Positions 43,866 to 52,030 are shown, counted from the stretch's first letter. The stretch is 64,000 bases of DNA from an actinobacterium LLX17 (GCA_000471045.1 KI301992.1:2657452-2721451), one strand, 5' to 3'. Notes: generated from the sequence alone by a model not told the origin. Translations and numbers: made by a program.

Positions 43866-45008
43866 TCAGATGCCGAGGCCGCGGCCCACGATCTCCTTCA
43901 TGATCTCGGTCGTGCCGCCGTAGATCGTCTGGATGCGGGTGTCGAGGTACGCCTTCGAGATGGGGTACTCCGACATGTAGCCGTAGCCGCCGTGCAGCTG
44001 CAGGCACTCGTCGGCGGCACGCTTCTGCAGCTCGGTCGTCCACCACTTGCCCATGGCGGCGTCGTCGATCGTCAGCTCCTTGCGGTTGTGCCGCATGATC
44101 GACTCATCGACGAAGACCTGGCCGATCTGCGCCTCGGTCTCCAGCTCGGCCAGCGTGAAGCGGGTGTTCTGGAAGCTGCCGATCGGCTTGCCGAACGCCT
44201 TGCGCTCCTTGACGTACTCGAGCGTCATGTCGATGATCCGACGCGTCGCAGCAGCGGCCACGATCGAGATCGAGAGACGCTCCTGGGGCAGCTTCTCCAT
44301 CAGGTAGATGAAGCCCTTGCCCTCCTCGCCGATCAGGTTCGTCTGCGGCACGCGGACGTTGTCGAAGAACAGCTCGGCGGTGTCCTGGGCCTTGAGGCCG
44401 ATCTTGTCGAGGTTGCGACCGCGGTCGAAGCCCTCGGCACCGCGCTCGACGGCGATCAGCGAGAAGCCCATCGCGCCGGCCTCGGGATCGGTCTGGCAGA
44501 CCACGAGCACCAGGTCGGCGTTGATGCCGTTGGTGATGAAGGTCTTGGAGCCGTTGATGACGTACTCGTCGCCGTCCTTGACCGCGGTGGTCTTGATGCC
44601 CTGCAGGTCCGAGCCGGTGCCGGGCTCGGTCATCGCGATGGCCGTGATGATCTCGCCGGAGCAGAACTTCGGGAACCAGCGCTGCTTCTGCTCCTCGGTG
44701 GCGTGCGAGAGCAGGTAGCCCGACACGAGGTCGGTCTGGATGACGAAGCCCACGCCGGAGGCGCCGATCTTGGTGATCTCCTCGTCGAGGATCGCGTGGT
44801 AGCGGAAGTCGTCGACGCCACCGCCGCCGAACTCCTCGGGCATCATGAAGCCGAGCAGGCCGAGCTCGCCGGCCTTCAGCCACAGGTCGCGCGGGACGAT
44901 GCCCTCCTTCTCCCACTGGTCGTGGTTCGGGACGATCTCCTTCTCGCAGAACGCCCGGACGGTGTCGCGGAACGACTCGTGGTCGGCCTCGAAGATGGTG
45001 CGCAACAT
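43866..45008 (-). CDS. Acyl-CoA dehydrogenase
   Basis: A 380-residue FAD enzyme introducing the alpha-beta double bond into acyl-CoA. FAD/substrate blocks: AIAMTEPGTGSDL, NGSKTFITNG, RKAFGKPIGSFQNTRF, LQLHGGYGYMSEYPI and the catalytic Glu in YGGTTEIMKEIVGR. The close relatives act on medium, long or branched chains. The ATG at 45008 is one base after the racemase stop (TGACATG); an upstream in-frame start would overlap that gene. With the racemase it fits degradation of methyl-branched or sterol side-chain acyl-CoAs. Confidence 0.93.
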   Translation of the reverse strand: MLRTIFEADHESFRDTVRAFCEKEIVPNHDQWEKEGIVPRDLWLKAGELGLLGFMMPEEFGGGGVDDFRYHAILDEEITKIGASGVGFVIQTDLVSGYLLSHATEEQKQRWFPKFCSGEIITAIAMTEPGTGSDLQGIKTTAVKDGDEYVINGSKTFITNGINADLVLVVCQTDPEAGAMGFSLIAVERGAEGFDRGRNLDKIGLKAQDTAELFFDNVRVPQTNLIGEEGKGFIYLMEKLPQERLSISIVAAAATRRIIDMTLEYVKERKAFGKPIGSFQNTRFTLAELETEAQIGQVFVDESIMRHNRKELTIDDAAMGKWWTTELQKRAADECLQLHGGYGYMSEYPISKAYLDTRIQTIYGGTTEIMKEIVGRGLGI

Positions 45009-45009
45009 G

Positions 45010-46173
45010 TCAGTCCTCTCGTTGGACGGCGACACCCTCGGCCAGGAGTGCGTCGACGTCGCTGACGCCCCAGTCGGTCAGGGCGTCGCGGGTGTGGGTG
45101 CCGACGGCTGCCGGCGGGATGGTCAAGGTGGCGGGGGTCGCCGAGAAGCGGGGCGCCGGCGCGGGCTGCACCAGTCCCTCGTGGTCGACGTAGGTGCCGC
45201 GGGCCACGTTGTGCGGGTGCTCGTACGCCTCGGTCAGCGGCAGCACCGGCGCGACGCAGGCGTCGCTGCCGTCGAAGATCTCGGCCCACTCGGCCTGGGT
45301 CTTCTCGGCGAAGCGCGCGGTCAGCACGGCCCGCAGCTCGCGCCACTGGCTCAGGTCGTCGCGCGACGGCAGCTCGACGCCGAGGCGCTCGGCGAAGTCG
45401 GCGTAGAACTGCGGCTCCAGCGGGCCGACCGAGACGTGGCGACCGTCGGACGTGGCGTACACGTCGTAGAACGGGGCGGCGCCGCCGAGCAGGTTCGTGC
45501 CGCGGCGGCCGTCCCAGATGCCACCCTGCTGCATCGAGACCGCCATCGACATGAGGTGCGCGGCACCATCGACGATGGCGGCGTCCACGACCTGTCCCTC
45601 ACCCGTGGTGCGTGCGTGCGTGAGCGCGGCGAGGACGCCGGTGACCAGGTAGAGCGAGCCGCCGCCGAAGTCGCCCAGCAGGTTCTGGGGGAAGGCCGGC
45701 TCGGCACGTCGGCCCATGGGGTCGAGCGCGCCGGCGATCGAGATGTAGTTGACGTCGTGGCCGGCGGTCTGCGCGAGCGGTCCGTCCTGGCCCCAGCCGG
45801 TCATCCGCCCGTAGACCAGGGCCGCGTTGCGGGCGAGGGCGACGTCCGGGCCGAAGCCGAGGCGCTCGGCCACCCCGGGGCGGAAGCCCTCGATGAGGAT
45901 GTCGGCCTGCTCCACCAGCTCGAGCAGCACCTCGACGCCCTTCGGCGACTTGAGGTCGAGCGCGACGCTGCGCCGGCCGCGGGCCAGCACGTCGTGCTGC
46001 GGCGCCACGAGCTGCAGGGCGTTGCCACCGGGGCGGTCGACGCGGATGACGTCGGCGCCGAGGTCGGCCAGCAGCATCGCGGCGAAGGGACCGGGGCCGA
46101 TGCCGACGATCTCGACGACCTTGACCCCGGCCAGCGGGCCGGTGCGCACGGGAGCGGTGTCATTGACTGTCAC
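45010..46173 (-). CDS. Alpha-methylacyl-CoA racemase (CaiB/BaiF family)
   Basis: A 387-residue class III CoA-transferase-fold protein. GIGPGPFAAMLLADLGADVIRVDRPG is the family N terminus. His139 in AGHDVNY and Asp168 in LLGDFGGG match the acid/base pair known from mycobacterial MCR, so racemisation of 2-methylacyl-CoA rather than CoA transfer is favoured. It makes the S-form required by acyl-CoA dehydrogenase, whose gene follows at once. The GTG start has CACAAT six bases upstream, inside the operator arm, and is probably leaderless. Confidence 0.88.
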   Translation of the reverse strand: MTVNDTAPVRTGPLAGVKVVEIVGIGPGPFAAMLLADLGADVIRVDRPGGNALQLVAPQHDVLARGRRSVALDLKSPKGVEVLLELVEQADILIEGFRPGVAERLGFGPDVALARNAALVYGRMTGWGQDGPLAQTAGHDVNYISIAGALDPMGRRAEPAFPQNLLGDFGGGSLYLVTGVLAALTHARTTGEGQVVDAAIVDGAAHLMSMAVSMQQGGIWDGRRGTNLLGGAAPFYDVYATSDGRHVSVGPLEPQFYADFAERLGVELPSRDDLSQWRELRAVLTARFAEKTQAEWAEIFDGSDACVAPVLPLTEAYEHPHNVARGTYVDHEGLVQPAPAPRFSATPATLTIPPAAVGTHTRDALTDWGVSDVDALLAEGVAVQRED

Positions 46174-46179
46174 AGCACG

Positions 46180-46185
46180 ATTGTG
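46180..46185 (-). promoter_or_regulatory. Possible -10 of the racemase operon, inside the operator
   Basis: CACAAT on the minus strand, six bases before GTG 46173. It is weaker than the other boxes (no leading T) but the same CACAATCG occurs at the fadA promoter. Confidence 0.35.
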
Positions 46186-46203
46186 ACAGTAGTGCTGTCA
46201 CAA
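46181..46203. promoter_or_regulatory. Candidate MerR operator, site 2 (racemase operon)
   Basis: A perfect palindrome TTGTGACAG-N5-CTGTCACAA, eight bases upstream of the racemase start. It contains the TGACA-N7-TGTCA core of site 1. Confidence 0.7.
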
Positions 46204-46231
46204 TCTCAACCCACCACGTGTTCGACTCCAC

Positions 46232-46244
46232 ATACCGTCGGTAT
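46232..46244. promoter_or_regulatory. Palindrome ATACCG-T-CGGTAT, possible second operator
   Basis: A perfect 13-bp palindrome between sites 2 and 3, 55 bases before the hydrolase start. Its half-site ATACCGTC recurs at 51361 in the operator of an MFS/TetR pair; a TetR protein may act here. Confidence 0.35.
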
Positions 46245-46250
46245 CCCAAC

Positions 46251-46271
46251 TGTGCCATCATCAGTGTCACA
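46251..46271. promoter_or_regulatory. Candidate MerR operator, site 3 (alpha/beta hydrolase)
   Basis: TGTGCCA-N7-TGTCACA: same half-sites and spacing as sites 1 and 2 with one mismatch, 27 bases before the hydrolase start. Confidence 0.5.
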
Positions 46272-46298
46272 TCTGGACGGCGCAGGAAAGGCTCCCCC

Positions 46299-47117
46299 AT
46301 GAGGCACCCCGATCTCGTCTACACCCGCAAGGGCTCCGGTCCGGCCCTCGTGCTGCTGCACGGCATCGGCCACCGTCGCCAGATCTGGGACCCGATCATC
46401 GACGACCTCGCCACCCGCTACGAGGTCATCGCCCCCGATCTCTCCGGCTTCGGCGAGTCGCCGGCCTTCGCCGGTGGCATCTCCTACTCGATGGAGAACG
46501 CGGTCGACCACCTCTCCACCCAGTTCGAGCTGTGGGGCGTCACCAAGCCGCACATCGTCGGCAACTCCCTCGGCGGCGCCATCGCGCTGGAGCTCGGCTC
46601 GCGCGGACTCGTCTCGTCGGTCACGGCCCTCAGCCCGGCCGGCTTCTTCGGCCCGATCAGCCGCTTCCAGGCGCTGTTCTCGCTGATCTTCCTGCGCCTG
46701 CTGGCCCTGGTGTCGCCGAAGCCCGTGCTCAAGGCCCTCGCGCAGACCGAGATCGGCCGCAAGCTCTCGGGCATGCTGTTGTACACGCACCCTGAGCGGC
46801 AGACGCCCGAGGGCGCGTACGGCGACGCGCTGGCCCTCAAGCACGCCACGGCCTTCGAGCGCACCGCCCGCCAGGGCGTCACCTACCGCTTCAACAGCCA
46901 GGTGCCGGTCACGACCACGATCGCCTGGGCCACCGACGACCGGATCCTCCCGTACTCCCAGGCGGCCACCGCCAAGGAGCGCATCCCGTCGGCCGAGCAC
47001 GTCGACCTGCCGCGCTGCGGCCACGTGCCGATCATCGACGACCCCGAGCTCGTCACCCGCGTCATCGAGACGACGATCGAGCGCGCCGAGGCGCGGCGGG
47101 CCGCCCGCGTCGCCTGA
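46299..47117 (+). CDS. Alpha/beta-hydrolase
   Basis: A 272-residue serine hydrolase. Oxyanion segment LLHGIGHRR, nucleophile elbow GNSLGG (Ser near 91), acid Asp in WATDDRILP and His in RCGHVPIIDDP. The 46299 ATG follows AGGAAAGG; an upstream ATG at 46218 would run through operator site 3. It is divergent from the racemase operon and shares its operator, so an ester or lipid-linked substrate feeding beta-oxidation is likely, but the family is too broad to name it. Confidence 0.85.
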   Translation: MRHPDLVYTRKGSGPALVLLHGIGHRRQIWDPIIDDLATRYEVIAPDLSGFGESPAFAGGISYSMENAVDHLSTQFELWGVTKPHIVGNSLGGAIALELGSRGLVSSVTALSPAGFFGPISRFQALFSLIFLRLLALVSPKPVLKALAQTEIGRKLSGMLLYTHPERQTPEGAYGDALALKHATAFERTARQGVTYRFNSQVPVTTTIAWATDDRILPYSQAATAKERIPSAEHVDLPRCGHVPIIDDPELVTRVIETTIERAEARRAARVA

Positions 47118-47153
47118 CGGAATCGGTGGGGCGCGTCGGGCGTTGACCACGGC

Positions 47154-48251
47154 GTGGACCCGGTACTCGACAGCGCCGTCATCGACAGCGTCGTGATCGG
47201 GGCGGGCCAGGCCGGGCTCTCCGCGTCGTACCACCTGAGCCGCCGTGGCATCTCGCACCTCGTGCTCGATGCCAACACCACGCCCGGTGGCGCGTGGCAG
47301 CACCGGTGGGACGCGCTCACGATGCACGACGTGCACCGCGTGGCCGACCTGCCCGACGCACCGGTACCGCCAGCGGTCGGCCCCGAGCGCGCCAACTCCT
47401 TCGTGCCCGCCTACTTCGCCGACTACGAGGCGACGCACGCGTTGCCGGTCGTCCGGCCCGTCGTCGTGCGAGCCGTGCGCGAGGCCGACGGTCTCCTGCG
47501 CGTCGAGAGCGACGACGGCCGGTCGTGGCTCACGCGCACCGTCGTCAACGCCTCCGGCACGTGGCGCCGCCCCTTCGTGCCGCGCTACCCCGGCGCCGAG
47601 ACGTTCGCCGGCGAGCAGCTGCACACGGTCGAGTACCCGGGGCCGCAGCACTTCCGCGGCCAGCGGGTGGTGGTGGTCGGCGGCGGGGCGTCGGCCGTGC
47701 AGTTCCTCGGCGCGCTGCGTCCGGTCACCGACACGCTGTGGGTCACCCGCCGCGAACCGGTCTGGCGCACCGAGCCGTTCGATCCCGAGGCCGGCAGCGC
47801 CGCCGTCGCCATGGTGGCCGAGCGCGTGCGGCAGGGGCTGCCGCCACGCAGCGTCGTCAGCGTCACCGGACTGATGCTGCGCGAGCAGGAGCGGGAGGCC
47901 GAGCGACTCGGCGCGTACGAGCGCCGGCCGATGTTCGACCGCATCGAGGCCGACGGCGTGCGCTGGGACGACCCTCTCGATGACCTCCCTGCCTTCGAGC
48001 CGGTCGACGTCATCCTGTGGGCCACCGGCTTCCGGCCTGACGTCTCCCACCTCGCGCCGCTCCACCTGCGCACCCCGGCCGGTGGCATCCAGCTCGACGC
48101 CGATGGCACGACGGCGGTGGCCGATCGCCGAGTGCAGCTCGTCGGCTACGGCCCGTCGGCCAGCACGATCGGCGCCAACCGCGCCGGCCGCTTCGCCGCC
48201 CGCGGCGTGGCCCGCGTTCTCGCGGCGGCCAGCTCGCCCGCCCCGCACTGA
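47154..48251 (+). CDS. Flavin-dependent monooxygenase-like NAD(P)/FAD oxidoreductase
   Basis: A 365-residue two-dinucleotide-fold flavoprotein. FAD loop VVIGAGQAGLSASYHLSRRG near residue 13, GGAWQHRWD as in flavin monooxygenases, second nucleotide loop VVVVGGGASAVQFL near 173, and the ATGFRPDVSHL signature late in the protein. It is shorter than true FMO/Baeyer-Villiger enzymes, closer to the CzcO/thioredoxin-reductase-like group. Substrate unknown. GTG 47154 lies six bases after TTGACC; a later GTG near residue 12 is a possible alternative start. Confidence 0.78.
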   Translation: MDPVLDSAVIDSVVIGAGQAGLSASYHLSRRGISHLVLDANTTPGGAWQHRWDALTMHDVHRVADLPDAPVPPAVGPERANSFVPAYFADYEATHALPVVRPVVVRAVREADGLLRVESDDGRSWLTRTVVNASGTWRRPFVPRYPGAETFAGEQLHTVEYPGPQHFRGQRVVVVGGGASAVQFLGALRPVTDTLWVTRREPVWRTEPFDPEAGSAAVAMVAERVRQGLPPRSVVSVTGLMLREQEREAERLGAYERRPMFDRIEADGVRWDDPLDDLPAFEPVDVILWATGFRPDVSHLAPLHLRTPAGGIQLDADGTTAVADRRVQLVGYGPSASTIGANRAGRFAARGVARVLAAASSPAPH

Positions 48252-48256
48252 CACCC

Positions 48257-48373
48257 GGGCGGTGACTTACGGGCCGAATGGGCTCCCGGGTGGTGAGCCT
48301 GTGGCCGAACGAACGCTTCGTTCGGCCACTGAGCCACCGCCCGGGAAGACGTTCGGCCCCTCACTCACCGCCC
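48257..48373. repeat. 117-bp four-module palindromic element, copy B
   Basis: The modules are at 48257-48278 and 48288-48309 (forward), then 48321-48342 and 48352-48373 (reverse). Spacers are again 9, 11 and 9 bp, so every position matches copy A although spacer sequences differ. The 11-bp centre is itself palindromic (CGAA-CGC-TTCG). It fills the space between the monooxygenase stop and the promoter of the next TetR gene, both on the plus strand. Confidence 0.9.
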
Positions 48374-48419
48374 AGGGCACCCCGAACGGCGGGGCGGTTA
48401 CGGGGTGTTAACTCGCGGT

Positions 48420-48425
48420 TATGCT
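48420..48425 (+). promoter_or_regulatory. -10 box for the TetR gene at 48432
   Basis: TATGCT six bases before GTG 48432, with GGTTAC as a weak -35 at 17-bp spacing. Confidence 0.45.
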
Positions 48426-48431
48426 GCCGGG

Positions 48432-48956
48432 GTGGACCGGCGGCAGCAGATCATCGACACCGCGGCCGTGCTGTTCGCCGATCGCGGGTTCCACGGGGTC
48501 TCGGTGCACGACATCGGCGCGGCCTGCGGCATCTCCGGGCCGGCCATCTACAAGCACTTCCGCGGCAAGGACGAGCTGCTCACCCACACCCTCACCGGCA
48601 TCAGCGAGCACCTGCTGGCCGGCGGCCGGGCCCGGGCGGGTGACGTCGCCGCGCTGGTCGACTTCCACGTCGACTTCGCACTGACCCACCCCGACCGAAT
48701 CGTGGTGCAGGAACGCGAGTGGGCGCACCTCGACGACGCCGGGCGCACGGCCGTCCGCCGCCTGCAGGTCGACTACATCGACGTGTGGGTCGATGCCGTC
48801 CGCGCCACGCGCTCCGACCTCGACCGGCCGACCGCCCGCGCCGCCGTCCAGGCCACCTTCGGCCTGCTGAACTCCACGCCTCACTCGGCCAGGTTGGGCG
48901 GCGACACGATGCGGTCGTTGCTGTCGCGCATGGCCATCGCCGCGCTCGACGCCTGA
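48432..48956 (+). CDS. TetR-family regulator
   Basis: A 174-residue regulator. The DNA-binding domain is VDRRQQIIDTAAVLFADRGFHGVSVHDIGAACGISGPAIYKHFRGKDELL. The C-terminal half resembles the fatty-acid-catabolism repressors (KstR2/FadR-like TetR group) in the block VDFHVDFALTHPDRIVVQEREW, but no target is adjacent. GTG 48432 is supported by the -10 box; an ATG at 48421 is out of frame. Its 3' end overlaps the end of the EamA transporter gene by 76 bp on the opposite strand. Confidence 0.82.
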   Translation: MDRRQQIIDTAAVLFADRGFHGVSVHDIGAACGISGPAIYKHFRGKDELLTHTLTGISEHLLAGGRARAGDVAALVDFHVDFALTHPDRIVVQEREWAHLDDAGRTAVRRLQVDYIDVWVDAVRATRSDLDRPTARAAVQATFGLLNSTPHSARLGGDTMRSLLSRMAIAALDA

Positions 48957-49828
48957 GCGCGCGCGGCGCGGGCGCCCCGGCGGTTGATCGTCGCCAGCGC
49001 GACGCCCAGCAGCATGACGCCGCCACCGGCCAGCTCCATCGCGCCCGGCACCTCGTCCTGCACCAGCCACGCCGTCAGGATGCCGACGGGCGGCACCAGC
49101 AGGATGTACGGCACGACGGCACCCGCCGGGTAGCGCGCCATCAGCCCGTTGAAGATCGCGTAGCCGAGCAACGAGGCGCCGAGGGCGGTGTACAGCGTGC
49201 TGGCCACCGCCGTCGGACCGAGGCCGGCGAGGGCCTGGCCGATCTCGTCGGGACCGTCGACGACCAGCGACATCGCCAAGCACGGCAGTGGCACGACCAG
49301 CGCCGACCAGACGACGAGCGAGAAGCCGGACGAGATGCGCGCACCGCGCGCGACGACGTTGCCGACGGCCCACGACAACGCAGCCAGCAGGCACACCAGC
49401 AGCGGCACCACCGGCGCGTCCAGGCCGTGCGCGACCGCGACGACGACCAGCCCAGCGGTCCCGAGCACGACGCCGATCACCTGCCGCCGGGTCGAGCGCT
49501 CACCCAGCACGATCGCGGCGATCACGATCGTGAACACCACCTGCGCCTGCAGGACCAGCGATGCCAGCCCGGCCGGCATCCCCAGGTCGAGCGACAGGTA
49601 GAGGAACCCGAACTGGCCGAGGCTCATGAACACGCCCACGCCCACGACGGCCCGCCACGGCGCCTGCGGACGCGGCACGAACAGGACGAGCGGGAACGCC
49701 ACCAGCAGGAAGCGCATCGCCAGGAACAGGAACGGGGGCACGCCATCCATGCCCTCGTCGATCACCACGAAGTTCGCTCCCCACACCAGCGCGACAAGCA
49801 CGGCCAGGCAGCTGTCACGGGGGGTCAC
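48881..49828 (-). CDS. EamA-family (DMT) transporter
   Basis: A 315-residue membrane protein of ten helices in two EamA repeats (about 5-140 and 150-290). ALVWGANFVVIDEGMDGVPPFLFLAMRFLL is the first-repeat signature and GASLLGYAIFNGLMARYPAGAVVPYILLVPPVGI belongs to the second. Members export amino acids or other metabolites. The GTG start has CATCAT six bases upstream, possibly a leaderless -10. The C-terminal 25 codons overlap the TetR gene in antisense. Confidence 0.83.
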   Translation of the reverse strand: MTPRDSCLAVLVALVWGANFVVIDEGMDGVPPFLFLAMRFLLVAFPLVLFVPRPQAPWRAVVGVGVFMSLGQFGFLYLSLDLGMPAGLASLVLQAQVVFTIVIAAIVLGERSTRRQVIGVVLGTAGLVVVAVAHGLDAPVVPLLVCLLAALSWAVGNVVARGARISSGFSLVVWSALVVPLPCLAMSLVVDGPDEIGQALAGLGPTAVASTLYTALGASLLGYAIFNGLMARYPAGAVVPYILLVPPVGILTAWLVQDEVPGAMELAGGGVMLLGVALATINRRGARAARAQASSAAMAMRDSNDRIVSPPNLAE

Positions 49829-49856
49829 TCCACCATGATGAGCGCGCGGCAGGGAC

Positions 49857-51350
49857 TCAGCGCGGCAGGGTCCGCCAGCAGATCACCGCGGCGAGCAGCG
49901 AGACGACGATCGCGGCACCCGAGGTGTGCTGCACCCCGAGGTCGAAGGCGTGACGTGCCGAGTCGGCGAGCGCGGCGCCGACGCCGGACGGCAGCGTCGC
50001 CGCATGGTCGAGCGTCGCGCCCAGCGTCTCGTGCGACTCCCCGGACGTCTGGGCCGACTGCGGCACGTCGAGGTTCGCGCGGTAGGTCGCGGTGAGGATG
50101 CTGCCCAGCACGGCCGTGCCCAGCACCGCGCCGATCTCGTAGGCCGTCTCCGAGATCGCCGAGGCGGCGCCCGCCCGGTGCGGCGGCGCGTGGGACAGCA
50201 CGAGGTCATTGGTCAGCGTCTCGGCCAGGCCGATGCCCACGCCCATGACGATGAAGGCGACCAGCACGCTCGTGACCGTGGGCCGGCCGGTGAACGCTGC
50301 GATGGCGTAGCCGGCGCCGGCCGCGACGAAGCTGCCCGAGACCAGCACCCGCGCCGGGAAGCGTCGCACGAGCGCCACGGCCACGAAGCCGGCCAGCACG
50401 GTCGCGACCAACCCCGGCACCAGCACCAGGGCGGCGCGCATCGGCGACAGACCGAGGTCGAGCTGCAGCAGCTGCGCACCGAAGAAGAGGAAGCCCGAGA
50501 GCCCCATGAGGCTCAGGCCGTTCGCGACGACGGCCCCGCTGAACACCCGGTGCCGGAACAGCGAGACGTCGAGCATCGGCGAACGGCTCCGTACCTGGCG
50601 GCGCACGAAGGCGTAGCCGCAGCCCACCGCGAGCGCGAAGCTCGCGACGGTGACGTCGTCGATGCCGTGATGCGCGAGGTGCTTGATGCCGTAGACGACC
50701 GGCAGCATCGCGCCGAGCGACAACGCGATCGACGTGGGGTCGATCGGCCCGGGCGACGGGTCCCGCGACTCTGGCACCAGCGCGAGCGCCAGGGGGATGA
50801 ACAGGGCGACCACGGGCGCGTTGATGAGGAAGACCGAACCCCACCAGTAGTGCTCGAGGAGCCAGCCGCCGAGCACCGGGCCGAGTGCCGCGCCACCGGA
50901 GAACATGGCGGCCCAGGCCGCGATGGCGATGCGGCGGTCGTCGGCGTGCGTGAAGACGTTGCGGATGAGCGAGAGCGTCGACGGCATCAGCATCGCACCG
51001 AAGAATCCCTGCAGCGCGCGGGTGACGATCAGCGTCTCGGCGCTCGGGCTGAAGGCGGCGGCCACCGAGACGACGCCGAACCCCGCGGCACCGATCAGCA
51101 GCAGCCGGCGGCGACCCAGGCGGTCGCCCAGGCTGCCCATCGCGATCAGCAGACCCGCCAGCATCAGCGCGTAGACGTCGACGATCCACAGCAGCTGGGC
51201 GCCGGTCGGCGCGAGCGCGGTGCTGATCGCCGGCAGGGCGAAGCTGAGCACCGTGTTGTCCACGGAGACGAGGAGCACGGGCAGGAGCAGGGCGGCGAGG
51301 GCCGCCCACTCGCGCCGTCCGGCGCGGGTCGGGGTCTGGAGGTCGAGCAT
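49857..51350 (-). CDS. MFS multidrug exporter (DHA2 family, 14 helices)
   Basis: A 497-residue drug:proton antiporter. LLPVLLVSVDNTVLSFALPAI with the helix-1 Asp (motif D1), GSLGDRLGRRRLL (motif A) and FSGGAALGPVLGGWLLEHY (motif C) are diagnostic of the QacA/EmrB/SmvA group. Start at ATG 51350 rather than the upstream in-frame ATG 51425 because the operator palindrome lies between them. Divergent from a TetR gene, its probable repressor; TATAGT, seven bases before the ATG, is part of the palindrome. Confidence 0.9.
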   Translation of the reverse strand: MLDLQTPTRAGRREWAALAALLLPVLLVSVDNTVLSFALPAISTALAPTGAQLLWIVDVYALMLAGLLIAMGSLGDRLGRRRLLLIGAAGFGVVSVAAAFSPSAETLIVTRALQGFFGAMLMPSTLSLIRNVFTHADDRRIAIAAWAAMFSGGAALGPVLGGWLLEHYWWGSVFLINAPVVALFIPLALALVPESRDPSPGPIDPTSIALSLGAMLPVVYGIKHLAHHGIDDVTVASFALAVGCGYAFVRRQVRSRSPMLDVSLFRHRVFSGAVVANGLSLMGLSGFLFFGAQLLQLDLGLSPMRAALVLVPGLVATVLAGFVAVALVRRFPARVLVSGSFVAAGAGYAIAAFTGRPTVTSVLVAFIVMGVGIGLAETLTNDLVLSHAPPHRAGAASAISETAYEIGAVLGTAVLGSILTATYRANLDVPQSAQTSGESHETLGATLDHAATLPSGVGAALADSARHAFDLGVQHTSGAAIVVSLLAAVICWRTLPR

Positions 51351-51357
51351 CCGGATG

Positions 51358-51381
51358 ACTATACCGTCCAGACGGTACAGT
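51358..51381. promoter_or_regulatory. TetR operator overlapping the MFS promoter
   Basis: A 24-bp palindrome ACT-N-TACCGTC-CA-GACGGTA-N-AGT, perfect over 16 bp. Its edge is the TATAGT -10 box of the MFS gene (51358-51363, minus strand). Binding would block that promoter; the TetR gene starts 60 bases away. Confidence 0.72.
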
Positions 51382-51428
51382 CGCGACCAGCCCGGTGGTG
51401 ACGTCCCCCACCCGCCAACCCGCACACC

Positions 51429-51434
51429 TAGACT
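51429..51434 (+). promoter_or_regulatory. -10 box for the TetR gene at 51441
   Basis: TAGACT six bases before the ATG; leaderless transcript inferred. Confidence 0.5.
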
Positions 51435-51440
51435 CGGCGC

Positions 51441-51962
51441 ATGCCCGACCGCAGCACGCGCGACCGCCTGCTCGACGCCTTCGAGTCACTGCTCGTCGAG
51501 GGCGGCAGCCGGGCCGCGACGCTCGACGCCGTCGCCGCCCAGGCCGGGGTGTCGAAGGGCGGCCTGCTGTACCACTTCCACAGCAAGGACGAGCTGATCG
51601 TGGGCATGCTCGAACGGCTGGGCACGCAGGCCGAGGCCGACGTGGCGAAGATGCGCACCGCGCCGAACGGACCGGTCGACTTCTACCTGGAGACGTCGGT
51701 CGACTCCGGCAGCGACTTCGATCGCGCCCTGATCGCCGCCTCGCGGGTCGCGCAGGAGAACGACCCCCGCGCCGCGGCAGCGCTCGCTGCCGCCCGCGAC
51801 TCGTGGTTCCAGGTGCTGGCCGAGCACCTCGGTGACGACCCGCTGGCGCGGACGATCCAGCTCATCGGCGACGGCCTGTACTTCGACGACACGACCGGCC
51901 TGAGCGACCCGACGGCCCTCGACCACGTCCGAGCCGTCCTGCGGCGCCTCGACGTCCTGTAA
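51441..51962 (+). CDS. TetR-family repressor of the divergent MFS pump
   Basis: A 173-residue regulator with the DNA-binding domain at 5-50 (STRDRLLDAFESLLVEG, ATLDAVAAQAGVSKGGLLYHFHSKDELI). The C-terminal domain is short. Position opposite the multidrug pump with a strong palindrome between is the classical repressor arrangement; a pump substrate is the probable inducer. Confidence 0.87.
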   Translation: MPDRSTRDRLLDAFESLLVEGGSRAATLDAVAAQAGVSKGGLLYHFHSKDELIVGMLERLGTQAEADVAKMRTAPNGPVDFYLETSVDSGSDFDRALIAASRVAQENDPRAAAALAAARDSWFQVLAEHLGDDPLARTIQLIGDGLYFDDTTGLSDPTALDHVRAVLRRLDVL

Positions 51963-52030
51963 GCGCAGGGTTCACCTGCTGCTCACCTTCGTGTCGGCGC
52001 GGGTTGTCCGGGCCCCCGTGCACTGGAGAC

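Noticed and set aside
43694..48373. 31-bp periodicity of short repeats reminiscent of a CRISPR array
   Set aside because: Only four modules per locus, two of them inverted, with 9-bp spacers and no cas genes. The geometry is palindromic, not a direct-repeat array.
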